NCBI GenBank assembly: GCA_023374045.1
Contig: CM041782.1
Coordinates: forward strand, 251,433,810-251,497,809
Length of the DNA stretch: 64,000 bases
Source of the DNA: Limonium bicolor
Taxonomy: Eukaryota > Streptophyta > Magnoliopsida > Caryophyllales > Plumbaginaceae
Direction of reading: 5' to 3'
Under the pieces are notes generated by a model. The model did not search any database. It saw only the letters and a list, made by a program, of their open reading frames with translations, and was not told the origin of the DNA. Below, piece after piece: positions 48,827-60,700 of the stretch. Each line of letters opens with the position of its first letter. Position 1 is the first letter of the stretch. The position numbers and the translations under genes are program-made.

Positions 48827-48842
48827 TCTACCCCCCTTAAAA
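48827..48842 (-). promoter_or_regulatory. Second polypurine tract of E2
   Basis: Exact 16-base copy of the LTR-adjacent PPT (TCTACCCCCCTTAAAA), 651 bp upstream of it in the element's sense. Matches the arrangement in M. Confidence 0.6.
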
Positions 48843-49388
48843 GGGTTACGCCCCCGTACCCCACAAGTATACAACAGCCGCTCAACAAGGAGCGTTGGAT
48901 ACTTGGCTCTCGTAGAGTTCTCCAACTCGTGGATTATCCTCATATCAGAGAGACGGGTATGACTCTAGCCCTTCTGGGCTCCACAATACATAAAGGGTGA
49001 GGCACGGAACTATTTGTGCTCTCTCCCAAGTTCGTTCTAATGGGCCCACTCGCTCCGTACTGAGGTGCAGACCCGTGAACATAGGCTCAGTTTGCCTCTT
49101 TACATTACTGTGTATCCTCTTGTTGGATCACTAGCGTACATGTGTGTGTCTTCTCTCACTGATATTCAGCTTGAGATGTAATATGACATTGGCTATTGTT
49201 AGTACTTAGTGCTCTTTGCACTTGTCTTAGTAATATTAAGACGTACGAGCCTACATGTCCACGGAGATAAAGCTTGTCATCCGTGACTCTTGGTGGTTTT
49301 GTTCCGGAGTAACACACTGGTGTAGTTCTTTGATACACACTCGTGTTGATATCCATTGCATCTTTCTGTATTCCCACTAGATTAATAA

Positions 49389-49442
49389 CTGCACAAGTGC
49401 AATACCAAAACACTCAGTCCTACAGAGTGCAGAGGCGTAAAC
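49389..49442. other. 54-bp island identical in E2 and E1
   Basis: Same 54 bases as 38541-38594, rich in short inverted repeats. Confidence 0.7.
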
Positions 49443-51129
49443 TCTCAACAGCTAATATCTTATGAGTCAAACAGATAAGATGAGCGAATTATCATGTGAG
49501 TGGTACATTCCAAGTCCGTTGTTCCTTGCTTATGGTATCTGCTAGTATATTAGCTTTGTCTCTCATCATTGCGTAGTCACGCGTTTATGTCCACATTAAC
49601 TGGTAGATTCCCTCTGGATTGCAAGAATTTGCTCGATCCTTATGAGGATTCTACATATTATTCATCCATAATGGGTTTCCATGTTCTTATCCTTAGTGTT
49701 TACATCCTTAAAAGGTCTCCTTGTCTTCATTGTATACTGTCTACTGCTCTGTGTTGAAGGTTCTTGATTTCTCTAGCCCGTTGTTTTAACTACGGCTCTT
49801 CTCGACCATCTTCGAGGTAATCTGTCTTACTGTCCTTAGTATGGAGTTGACTACTTCTCATGTTCCTAACACTACTTGTCTACATGCATGGGGTACCATA
49901 CTGATACATTACTACTTACCTGACCAACTCATAAATAAGTCTGTCAGGCCCACATGCTCCTATCGAAGTGCAGTCGTCCCATGTCTCGTTTAGTAAACTG
50001 GTAATGTCTGTCACACGGGTATTGTGAAGTACTCTGTTGTCAATCTCCCTTTTGATGGATGTCCTTTAGTATTATTAGTTCCTGTTATCGGTTATCTTGT
50101 TGTAAGTGCTATTGCCTAGTGGCATCGGTGGTAATTCGTGCCATAAGCCGGCGTTATTCAGCTCGGTGTAAGTAAAATTCGTGCTATATTTAGCAAACTT
50201 GGTCCTCCTATCTCGATCTCATTGAGTACAACACATATTCCTTTCCTCCCTGTCTATCATGATCATATCTCATCCATAGTTCATATTTGTTCCCTCATCC
50301 GTTTAACTGGATGTATTGCAGATTGCATAATAGCTTGAGCAACTTGGCTCTTCACTTCCCAACCATCCTCACTGACGGCGGTGCATCTACAAAGGGTATG
50401 GTTGTCCATAAGGACTAAACATTTATCACTAGTAGTGATTAGCATTAAATGCGGGTATTCACTGATGGTGTTTGGCTAAAAAGCCATGTCTGAAAATTCT
50501 CGAACAATTTAAACTGGTGGGGTTTACAATCACAGTGGTTGTATAGTTTCCTCAGTTGTAGTGGTCGGACTAACGGTCTTCCCAAGGTTGCATAGGTTTC
50601 TAATCTTAAGGTTTTATACGGAAAATATGAAAAAAAAAAATTTGGTATATATATAATAAAAGTTTAAAAATTAGTAGTAGTTGTAGTTGCAGTTGCTGCA
50701 CTTGCTCTGTCAAGTGCGCAAGGCAGATGGAAATTTCAGTGGTTTACTTGTCATAGCGCTTGCAATAGCAAGTGCGCCATGCAGGTGGAAATATTGGTTC
50801 AGCAATCTCCGGTCTCATTGACTCCGCGTCGTTGAGTATAGGCTACATGATAGTGTAAGCATTAACATCCTGTTCATATATATAATCCGTCAAGGTTCCA
50901 AGGTTACTCATATCGAGTCCACAAAACTAGTCCCAAAAGTCACACAAAAAAGGCGAGTGGTCAATGACACACTCCCACATATTCATAACATACTGTCTAA
51001 CATCCAGGGTAAGTACATAACAAAGTAAGCAAAAGTCTTCCACCAGCGGTCTCATGGAGTTCAGGGTACTCATGCCCTATCTACTCCCTTCCCTTTCTAG
51101 GCTCCAGCATCAGTAGATGTCTGGCCCTC

Positions 51130-51347
51130 CTAACCGCCTCGTGGTACTCTAGATCCTCCAACTGAGGTCTTCTGAGTATTCCTTGGTGGCCTGTAGTTAC
51201 GGCTCTCAGGGTTCATCCAGCACTCGAACTCCCGATGGCCTTCTTTCTTGCAGCACCGACACTCAACTTTGCGTCCATTGTAGTCGACCCCAAGATGGTC
51301 CTTCCCACAACGCTTGCAATAGAAATGGCGATGGGGCTGTCCGGTGC
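51130..51347 (-). CDS. E2 gag exon with zinc knuckles
   Basis: The sense strand reads HFYCKRCGKDHLG and then CRCCKKEGHREFEC, a perfect C-x2-C-x4-H-x4-C knuckle; the first knuckle lacks its last Cys. A basic tail leads to a stop at 51130. Homologous to M's exon 3. Predicted intron 51348-51430 (83 bp) upstream joins in frame. Confidence 0.85.
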
Positions 51348-51430
51348 CTAATGGTGGTATTTAGTTTAAGTTACAATCTGATGATATAAAGGTTAAGGTT
51401 ACAATTGATTTAAGAGGTAGGTGTTCTCAC
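51348..51430 (-). other. E2 intron at the same gag position as M intron 2 (83 bp)
   Basis: CCTAAGG|GTGAGA to CCATTAG|GCACC on the sense strand, phase 1, frame restored on joining. The equivalent in M is 17272-17351. Confidence 0.75.
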
Positions 51431-51548
51431 CCTTAGGAGGTGCAGATCTCAGAGGCTGAGCATCTATAACTGGGCCGGTCAACCGAAGGACGGGCTCTTT
51501 CCCCTTCGCTCCCTGGTGATCCTGCTGCCCTTTCTCTGAAAGAATTTC
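51431..51548 (-). CDS. E2 gag linker exon
   Basis: Open in the frame that reads EKGQQDHQGAKGKEP and ends LRSAPPKG, equivalent to LRSYPPKG in M. It is separated from the upstream exon by an intron that M lacks. The upstream junction phase does not fit perfectly, so its acceptor (CTCAAACAG|GAAATT) is provisional. Confidence 0.6.
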
Positions 51549-54500
51549 CTGTTTGAGGTTTCGGGTCAGCATTCATAAGGTATTTAATATGGTAAACAAT
51601 CTAGAATGGGATAAGTTGAAATACCCCTAACCTTTAAAATATAATTAAATGATCTATTAATGATCTAAAATGATTAATAAACATCTAATTACTATTGGGA
51701 ACAATCTAAAAGATCTCAACAAGGCAAAACACGCCTTAAGATCGGTAAAGCCAAAAATGTGCTTTAAGACACCATAAAGATTGTATGACCTCAAATAGGA
51801 TCCAAAGTGGATTCCTAAGTATTATAATGAAGCAAGGAACACAATAAAACCGTTCTCAAGGAGAACTAAGCTCAGGAACACCCTGTGACACAAAAATGTG
51901 CGCTAAAACTCCTTAAAGCACGTTTTTGTGAGATTGCCTTTTAAATTGATTTTTAATGGGCTTAAAAATTATAATTATCCTTAAATATGATATTTTATCA
52001 TATTGTATCATATTAGGAATTTAATTCCAGAAATTTACGAATTTTTACAAATTAATATTAAAATATTAATAAAACCCTAAAGTGGGGCCCGCATGAGTCA
52101 ATATTGACCAAGTATGGTCAATGGTCAATTAAATGACCCATTTAACCCCTTGGAAATCGGCTGGCAAGAGGGAGGAGACAGCCTACAATCATTATGGGAC
52201 AAACTATACCTAATACCAATTACTTTTGAAAATTAAGTTACTTTTTCAATTATTTCAAAACTTACCCATTCCTTCCTTCCTCCTTGTCCGATTCCAGTCC
52301 TGTCAACCGAGCTCTCCCTTCCTCTCAAGCTCTCAAAGCTTTCTCTTGAACATGGAAGGCAAACCTAGCTCTTAAGTCCTTAAGGTAAGTGTTTTAATGT
52401 CATTTTTAGCCCTTTTTCTTCATCTCTTCACTACCAACACCTAAATTTCGTGGCTCATCAATTCCTATGGCTTATTCTCAGTGTTATAAGGTTAGAACAA
52501 GAGCTAAACTCGGTTGAGACCAGTAGAGGGACCAAGGTTATTCAAATCTACATTTTAAGGTAAAAATGTGCTTTAAGCTCATAACTTTTGATTCCCTTCG
52601 AGTTTGGCTGTGAAACTTTGGTCATAGCCTCATCTTCTTCTCCTTTTCATTTGGAACCTGTTGGTTAGCCATTTGGAGCAAGGGTGGCCGAGATCCAAGA
52701 GAAATACTCTCTTTTAAGGCATTTTTCCAAGGTAAAACCTAATAACAAGGTAGTATTTCGAGATCTAATTATTTCCTATGTCAATATGGTGGATCTAACA
52801 CCTTGTGGTGTGTTTGGTTCAGGTCGAAAATACCTAGAACTTCCCTTGCATTTTTAAGGTGATTTTTGCCTTAAATCTTACACTAATTATCCCTTATGGT
52901 TAAGCTCAAGCTTGGAGGGTAACCATATCTTGTTTTTGTGTATTAAACATGTCTAAATCAAGTGGTGATTTTTCCTACAAGTGGCCGAAAGCATACAAGG
53001 CTTAATCAAGGTATAAACACCTTAAACTTATGGTTTTTGTAATTTTTAAGCATATACATATATATGGCCGAGAGTGAATATATATATAGGTCATATTGAC
53101 CTAAAAATGGAAAAAAATGGCTAAGATAAATTAAGCTAGTCATTTAAGGGATTTAATTAACATGATGGTCAAATTATGACATTATGTGGAAAAATAATTA
53201 AACCTAAGTGAGGCCGAATATATATGCTATATTTTGAGACATTTATTGTGTAATTTATTTTGCAAGTTCAAGGTTGTAATAAGGCCATGTCATTAGGCCA
53301 TTTTATTTTAAGTTTATAAGCTTATTTAGTTTTATTTATGCTTATAATTAAAATTGGGGCCAATTCGTAATTACTAGGAATTTAGAAAGCCGTGGGCTTA
53401 ATTTAGAGCAATTTAGGCTTTTTAAATAAATTTAATAAAAATTATAACATTTTATAAAGTTTTGGGTCAAAACTGTAAAAATAGAAAAGTATGGGGTATT
53501 GTTGGTAATTACCGAAAGTTTGAGTCCCAATTGGTATTAGAAGTCAAAGTTGACTATATAGGAGACTTTGACCAACTTTGGAGAATTTTAGAAATTAAAA
53601 TACTACCTTATAATAAGATACTTATTAAATTGTAAAAGATTTATAAGACTTGGGGTGGTATTGTGATTTCCGAAAACTTGGGGGTACTAAAAGGAGTTTA
53701 GTACAAACCTTAGGTTATTAGGAATTTTTAGGAATTGATTTGGTTAAATTTGGAGTTAATATGAATTAAATAAGTATAAATAAGGTATTTCATAATATTG
53801 TTACAAATGGGTAACATATGTGGTAAAATCGAGATTTAGAGAAAGTATAAGGTTAGGAATAAGGTTTATAACCTTTTGGTATAGTTTGGTGATTTTTGGA
53901 ATTATATACAAGGTTTTATAAGGACATATGTATAATATATGATTTTAATGGAATTAGGAAACTATATGTTATAAAGAGGGGAAATTGGTGAATATAGAAA
54001 GTTAAGTGGTGGAAAAATAATTTAAATAGACCATGGGGTCTGTTCGGTTATTTTGAGAAAATATAACCATGGGTTATAAGTATATTAAGGAATAAGGATT
54101 ATAATATAAGGTATATACTATAAGTGTAACAAGGAAATATAATTTGGGGTTGAGTTGTAAATTATGGAAGTTTTGGTGGGAATTAATTAATACCGAGAGT
54201 TTTAAGGGCTGTTTGGTATCTATTAACAATATATAACTATAAGTTATAATTGTTTTAATGACATAGTTGTCAAAATATGTTATATAACTATAATATAACA
54301 TGGTATAAATTATGTGGAGGATTTTGTAAATAATTAAGGAACATAGGTGCTGTTCGGAAATATTAATATTTTTGAATGAACTTTATAATATGGTTTTAAT
54401 GTTATAAGAATTATAACATTTGTAATATAAGAGGTATTCATTAAAAAGGATGAATATATATTATAAGAATTGCCATATAAGAAATAGTTCCATAAATACA

Positions 54501-56680
54501 TACACATAAATAAATATGTGTTGTGGTGGAAAATATAATATGGTTTAATGACCATATATTTTCATAATTAAAATGACATATGATAAAGGGAAAAGAATTA
54601 CAAACATTGGATATGGAATGTTAGGACTGTACATGTGATAATAAGGATTGATAATGCAAAGTATTGTTTACCACATTGAATTTGGAAAAAAGAAAAAAAA
54701 GAGAGAAACAAACCTTAGAAAAATAAATACTAAGGTGAAATGTATGGTGTATGACAAGAATCATACATACAATATAGAAACAAGCTATATGATGTACAAA
54801 CATACATTAGGTTACATGCGATAACAAAAGCTCAACTATAAAGTATATTAATATACGAGACAAGACTACGCTTGTAATATAACACTTTTCCAATCTCGAG
54901 TTAAACCTAAAACCCGACAAACATTGACAGTTAATAACGGGGGTTAACCGGGAGGTATTAGTGACGGTACGGGGTACCGTAGAATTTTGTGTTGTTATAC
55001 AGTATGCTAATCAGTAGCATTATGTATTGTATAGACTGCTAGAGACGACGCACGGAGCATAGGATCTTGCTGATTCATACTCCACCGTAATACTCTCAGG
55101 GTGAACGGTATGTTATTTATGTGGCTTGATTGTCTCTGAGGATTTCCTCAGTTCAGACATTGTGTGAAAATCTGTGATAAGATTGAATGTCTGCTAGTGT
55201 GAATTAATATGCTTGAGTTGTGTATTAATGCTGCCTTATTATTACTGTTGTGCGATAACAGTACTGTTCGTATATATGAACATATTATAAAACGAACTAG
55301 CGGCAATGAAGCTATCTTATATGTGTAATATAAGGAACGTAAGTAAAACGTTGTAGCATTAGGATAATAAGATATATAAAATATCTGAGACTTATATACG
55401 GAGCATTGGCCTCTTTAACGCCGCTCTCGTATCTAGCACTGGATCCCGAGTCGACATACTCAGGATTGGACTACAACCTTGGTCTGCAGTGTTAGAAAAA
55501 AAAAGAATAGTAAAGCGATGCGATGGTATAGATAAGTTTATCAAGGATGTGGCTCTTGCTGTGAACTGTGATCCATTAACGATACTAGGACACCGTGTGG
55601 TAGCCGTAAGTATCTGGATAAATTTCCAATGAACTACAGATTGTTCGTAGGACGAAGACTCTACCGCTGGAGTGGCTATTGCCGTGGGTGACCCGTCATA
55701 AGAGATGGGTAACTTAGAGACACGTCGTTCTAACGAGACGTTGTCATTAGACATGATTGAACAATTACGAACGACTATATTAACTCGTACATTAGGCGAA
55801 CATTATTTGGGCTTGCATGCCAAAGACGAGAGTTCATACTCGTTTATAATTCTCGTTACTTCGCTTTTTTCGCCTTGTTGTTCATTGGTTGCTTTGTGGT
55901 CATGTGTGGTATGTTGGTGGATTTGTTTGAACAAGCCATTGTGCTCATATTGTGTGTTGTGAACTGGTTGTGTCGAGTCACCGTACTCATGTGTGGATTG
56001 TGGTTGGGTGTCTGGTCGAGTGAGTCGCCGAACTCAATTATGAATTATTAAGTGTTTGTTAGAGTGGAGTCTCTGTACTCATATAAGCGCTGTAAACGCT
56101 TTCAGTGGTTTATTACGATGCGATGTGTGAAGTCGGGGGCTTGTTTGTTATTTGAGATTACTGCAATATATATTGTTGCTTTACAGCTTCAACATTGAAC
56201 TATTTGTATGGAAACGAATTGCATACTCTCGACCAAATAACTGAATGGTCCGAGGGTGCATGACAGTCAGGTAATAACATACTCAGCAGGGGCTGATTCC
56301 ATACCACAAACTACCATTTTTGCAGGTATGCAACTTCCGGTGTCGGCAAAGAGAGTGACGCGCTGGGTAGTTTGATTACAGTTAATTAAACATGCACTGT
56401 TGTATTTTAATACGAACCTAGAAACATGTATAGGTTTTGGATACGTAGAAAGCTCACTGTGAATGTATTTTATATTGGTTTCGGGAGTTTAGATCTATCT
56501 CTTGTTGTCACTGCGAGAAAATGTTTCGTATTTAAGAGCTTATCAGGAAGCACGTTATTACTCGTATAGGCGAGCAGGAACGGTGACCAGTAGGCAATTG
56601 TTGAGATTACCGCTGCGATTATATTGTTAAGTAAGATGATTAGGAGCCGAATAGAGTAGGGGTGTTACATAAGTCCTTAC
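51549..56680 (-). other. E2 extra gag intron, interrupted by solo LTR G
   Basis: Sense donor AAA|GTAAGG at 56680 and acceptor CTCAAACAG at 51549. Without the 5.05-kb LTR and one duplication copy the native intron would be about 74 bp. The LTR sits only six bases past the donor GT. Confidence 0.5.
51617..56669 (+). repeat. Solo LTR G (5.05 kb)
   Basis: TGAAATACCCC to GGGTGTTACA with perfect TAAGT flanks (51612-51616, 56670-56674). Related to LTR B and E2's LTR: shared ends, AT-rich repeats with CTGTTCGG (54040, 54207, 54350) and a TTGCTGATTCATACTCCACC block near 55065. No coding region. Confidence 0.9.
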
Positions 56681-56820
56681 TTTCCCTTCTTCTGGCTATC
56701 GCCTGGAGATGCTCCTCCTCCCTCAGACTCTCCCTCAGGGTTCTTTCTCTTCTTGGCCCCGAGAGTCTCTTCCCGAGTCTGGAGCATTAGCTCCGTCCTC
56801 GAGGCAGCGTCATAACACTC
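56681..56820 (-). CDS. E2 gag exon after intron 1
   Basis: Begins ECYDAASRTELML, homologous to M's ECYHAAAKVE exon, then a Lys/Gly/Ser-rich linker. Followed by the extra intron. Confidence 0.7.
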
Positions 56821-56899
56821 CTGGAATCTCATTGGTAAGTTCTCACAAAGTTCATCGGTAATGTAGTAAGTAAAGAATTTATGGCTTTCATGTTAATAC
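56821..56899 (-). other. E2 intron at the same gag position as M intron 1 (79 bp)
   Basis: CATCCAG|GTATTA to GATTCCAG|GAGTGT on the sense strand, phase 0, with stops inside. Same codon position as 17608-17706 in M. Confidence 0.8.
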
Positions 56900-57525
56900 C
56901 TGGATGGTAGTGTAGAGGGTAGCACCCATCGCCATCTGGATGCGAAACAACAATCCCCCTGGAACTTCTCGACCTTCACGGTCTCTGAGTAATCTACTCC
57001 GGGGATAAAGTCCAGCAGACCAATGAATCGAGCATAGTACTCATCCACGGTCAGACCTCCCTAGGATAATGTCTCGAACTCATGGCGCTTCTTCTGCTTG
57101 AGATGTGCCGGATAGTACTTCCCCCTCAGCAACTCGACGAAGGCAGCCCACGAAAAGTCGGGTATAGCCAGGTGATGGTCCTTGACCAACCTCCACCAAG
57201 TGTTGGCTGCATCCTTCAGATGGAAAGCAGCAATGACGACCTTCTTGTCGGCAGGTACTTGCAAAGCTTCGTAGGCCTTCTCATGTTCAACAATGAAACA
57301 CTCTAAGGCTACGGGGTCTGGCTCCCCTGAATAAGTAGGTGGTTGGGTCTCGGTAACTGACTTCAGCCAGTTCGTTTCCCTGGGCTGTGGCGGGTGGGCT
57401 GGTGTTCCTCCAATCTGAGTACCCAGCTGTGCGAGTACGGCAGCAATCGTCTCTGCAATTCCTGGATTCACGGGGTCACCGCCTCCACCTCTACCAGTAC
57501 CACGCCCTCTAGTTCCCCCAGACAT
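56900..57525 (-). CDS. E2 gag exon 1 (one stop, one frameshift)
   Basis: Starts MSGGTRGRGTGRG at 57525. Gag core: LKDAANTWWRLV, FVELLRGKYYPAHLKQKKRHEFETLS, then a TAG (57061-57063) where M has Gln (LRQGD), then GGLTVDEYYARFIGLL. A small frameshift follows KVEKFQGG, before the TTIQ end at predicted intron 1. Apart from these lesions it is a typical Ty3/gypsy capsid-like gag. It is the only protein this element appears to encode. Confidence 0.85.
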
Positions 57526-57741
57526 CTGTAGTACAGTATGTCACATAAATACTCGATAATTTACCGTACACAACCAATAGATATTGAATTGCCTTAAAGG
57601 CTAACATTTCACGCAATTTGCGTTACTAAACACAATATCTTTTAAGACGAGTCGTCTCGTACCTCACAAACGTTTCTCGTGATTTCCCAAGTCCTAAGCT
57701 CACTGTCTTAACCTATTTCCTCGTCATCGGAGCGGTACTCC
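57526..57741 (-). other. E2 leader between PBS and gag
   Basis: About 215 bp untranslated leader. I see nothing specific in it. Confidence 0.5.
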
Positions 57742-57753
57742 GCTCTGATACCA
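57742..57753 (-). promoter_or_regulatory. E2 primer-binding site (initiator Met tRNA)
   Basis: The sense strand reads TGGTATCAGAGC, four bases from the LTR start, identical to M's PBS. Confidence 0.92.
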
Positions 57754-57757
57754 CTTT

Positions 57758-60700
57758 TGTAACACCCTTTTCCTTAAACACGTAACAACCTCTCTCGTAG
57801 CAATAAATAAAACGTCTTACAGTGGAAGAATTAATAACAATAACAATAACAATACTCACTCGGGTGTCACCGGCCATTACTCGCCCATGCGAGTAATGAA
57901 GCCAAACTATATCCAACAACCAACATAAACAAACTGCTAACCGCTGTGATAACGAGATAATTCCTGTACATCATACTAAGTCCATAAACCATAAACGTCG
58001 ACAAGTGAGCGTCTACTCAATCCCAAATATACATAACCGTACCATAATACAATTCTCCATCCACATTGTTATACAAACTAACTCCATGTGCGGTAATTAA
58101 AATAAACTCTAATTACCCTGTTCCTGCACTTCGGCTTCGACAATAATCAACAACCCGCATAATGGTGTAGTATCAGCGATAAACGCTGAGTATGCCGGGC
58201 CTGGACCCTAATGGTCACTTAGTCATTTTAACCATCTTATTATTAGATAGGTTTCATGCTTTACCATTTTACAATTATAATCAATACTGTAATAAACATG
58301 CATAATGTACATAATCATCCATCCAAACGTTCATAAACACTTAACCATCCATCCCATCCAAACATTCAATTAATATCACAAATAACAACTATATCGAACG
58401 TATCGAATCATAATACTGAATAAACGTCGTAGCGAACACCATCCTTAGTTAATTATTTTGGCCTTCAAGGCCCCATCCAAACCATGTTAATTAAATACCA
58501 GTTGAGCGTCATGTCAAGACAGCCCGATAACCTCACCATGGACAGTAGTCCTCCCGTACACACAAAGGTGCTCATTTCGCTAGAGGTCCGGAGGCCCCTG
58601 ACTATTCACTTTACCTCGTAAGGCGTCCATATAAAAGGCTGTAGCCACCTGACCCACGTTCCAAATAGGGCTCGTTGGGTATAAACCTGGAGCGGAACCC
58701 GGTCGGGAACCCCTCAGTGATCACAAATGCGCAACCAGGTAGTTCGTAAACTACGCTGGATTCCTCACCTCAACTCACACCATCTCTCTCTCATAATGTT
58801 TAAGATATGCTCTTAGTCTTATGGAGAATATAATTATTAATTAGCTGCCCAATGGGTCTCACGCATACCTAGAAGTCTCTAGGTCATATTCATGTTTCGA
58901 TCCATGCTCTAGAGACCAACAATGTCGTGACTCGTTCCTAAGTGTTTTACTTAGGTTCCCATATACTTAATATTAATACTATGGTATTATACCAAGTAAC
59001 CGTCATGTCATCAGAATAACGTATATGTATGTTTATATAAGTCGATCTATAGTCGACGTAGTGTTAGTCCCGTAGGACGCTCGTGCATAAATAGTAATGC
59101 AGTAGCACATATTCACATACACGTATACAAAACACTTAACACACAAGTGATATCAACCAAATCCGAGCCCAAGGAATTCCTTAGGACAACCCGGATCAAA
59201 CCCCTTTACATACCGTACACCTTAGACCAAGGATGCGCAGTGTAGACCACTAGCTCGTCAAGCGCCTTCGTCTGAAGTATGATCTAAACGGTAATAAAAC
59301 TATAAGTCAGTCTCCATGACTAACTACCTCCGGTATTTCCGAATAACAAGTAACCCCGACAGTTCATCCCCGGATTTCTACAGTTAATTGTTACGGGTTT
59401 CTCTAAACCAGTCGGCTTTGTTACTAAAACTCGTAGGTCATACTATTTCGACTGTTAAGTTTAACTCATTATATTTCTTTAATCTTATCCACCATTGAAC
59501 CCTATAGTTGCATGTATGCATGCATGACTTATTATATTGTATTATTTTTCCACCATCCATTATAACACATTGTATTATATAATCCATTATCTTTAGTAAA
59601 CTATATTTCCATTCAAAAACTTATAACTTATAGTTATAAGCTATTTCCATGTAATAACCTCCACCATTATATTATATGGTTTCCAACCATAATATATATT
59701 CATCCTTATATACATTATTCTCGCATATGTATATATTTACCAATATAGGTAAGTTTCATGAGTTATAAAACTCATATATTATATGTTACATTTTATCATA
59801 TTATATTAGATGATTATTACCATTAGTTGTATTATATTATACAACTTATATTAAGATTATTATCCTAATATTATGTAACAATTTATGTTGTATAATTACA
59901 ACTCCTAAGGTTTAATCAATAAATACCTTAGTTTATAAATCTTATTTATTTATAGTTCGTCACATTATTTAATGTGAATATCCTTACTTATATTAATTCC
60001 ACCTAAACCATATAATTGTTATAACATTTATAACATTGTAGACCATAGTCTAAAATTCATTTTCCAATCTCTTATAATTCGGTACAGCCCTTATATTCCT
60101 TTTAATTTCATTTTGACCACATAACATTATGTAATGTTATACCATATACTAATATCATATAATATGATATTTTTATTTCCTTTAAACTTATAACCTATAG
60201 TTTTTATACAAAACTATATTTAATGCCGCATAGGCAGATACATTTAAACCTTATTCTTTTCCATAATCCATAGTTTCCTTTATTTACAAATTCACCCCAT
60301 TATTTATACCATGTTATATATAACATATAATATAACATTTTAACTTATAAAAGGGTATAACCTATGGTTTTATTTTTTGTAAAATACCGAACAGACCATG
60401 TATGTTTATAAATTAATTTCCAACCCCTTTAACTTTCCAAATTTATAATTTGACCCCATATATAATGTTATGTAATATATATATCATATATTATAACATT
60501 TTAAACCTTAATAATTATATAACCTATGGTTATATATATTTTAAAAATTGCGAACAGACCCTAGCTGTTCTATATTATTTTTCTAACCCACCAAGTTTCT
60601 ATAATTGCCATTTGGCCCAATTTATAACATATAGTTTTATAATAACATTAAAAGTATATATTATACTTATATCTTATTAAATACTCTTATAATATCCCAA

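Larger units (their letters stand above)
48192..51129 (-). other. Element E2 non-coding internal region
   Basis: No gene-like frame. It holds four GTATGCCCCGCATAC-type palindromes (48637-48786), a second PPT copy (48827-48842), the 54-bp island (49389-49442), and a block at about 49835-50060 homologous to E1 with a GTAAGT donor-like site at 49919. Near 50690-50790 a GTGCGC...AAGTGC segment is repeated twice. Confidence 0.6.

Noticed and set aside
55392..55962. 120- and 85-codon frames in solo LTR G
   Set aside because: No family resemblance, and they lie wholly within an LTR whose relatives do not keep them open.
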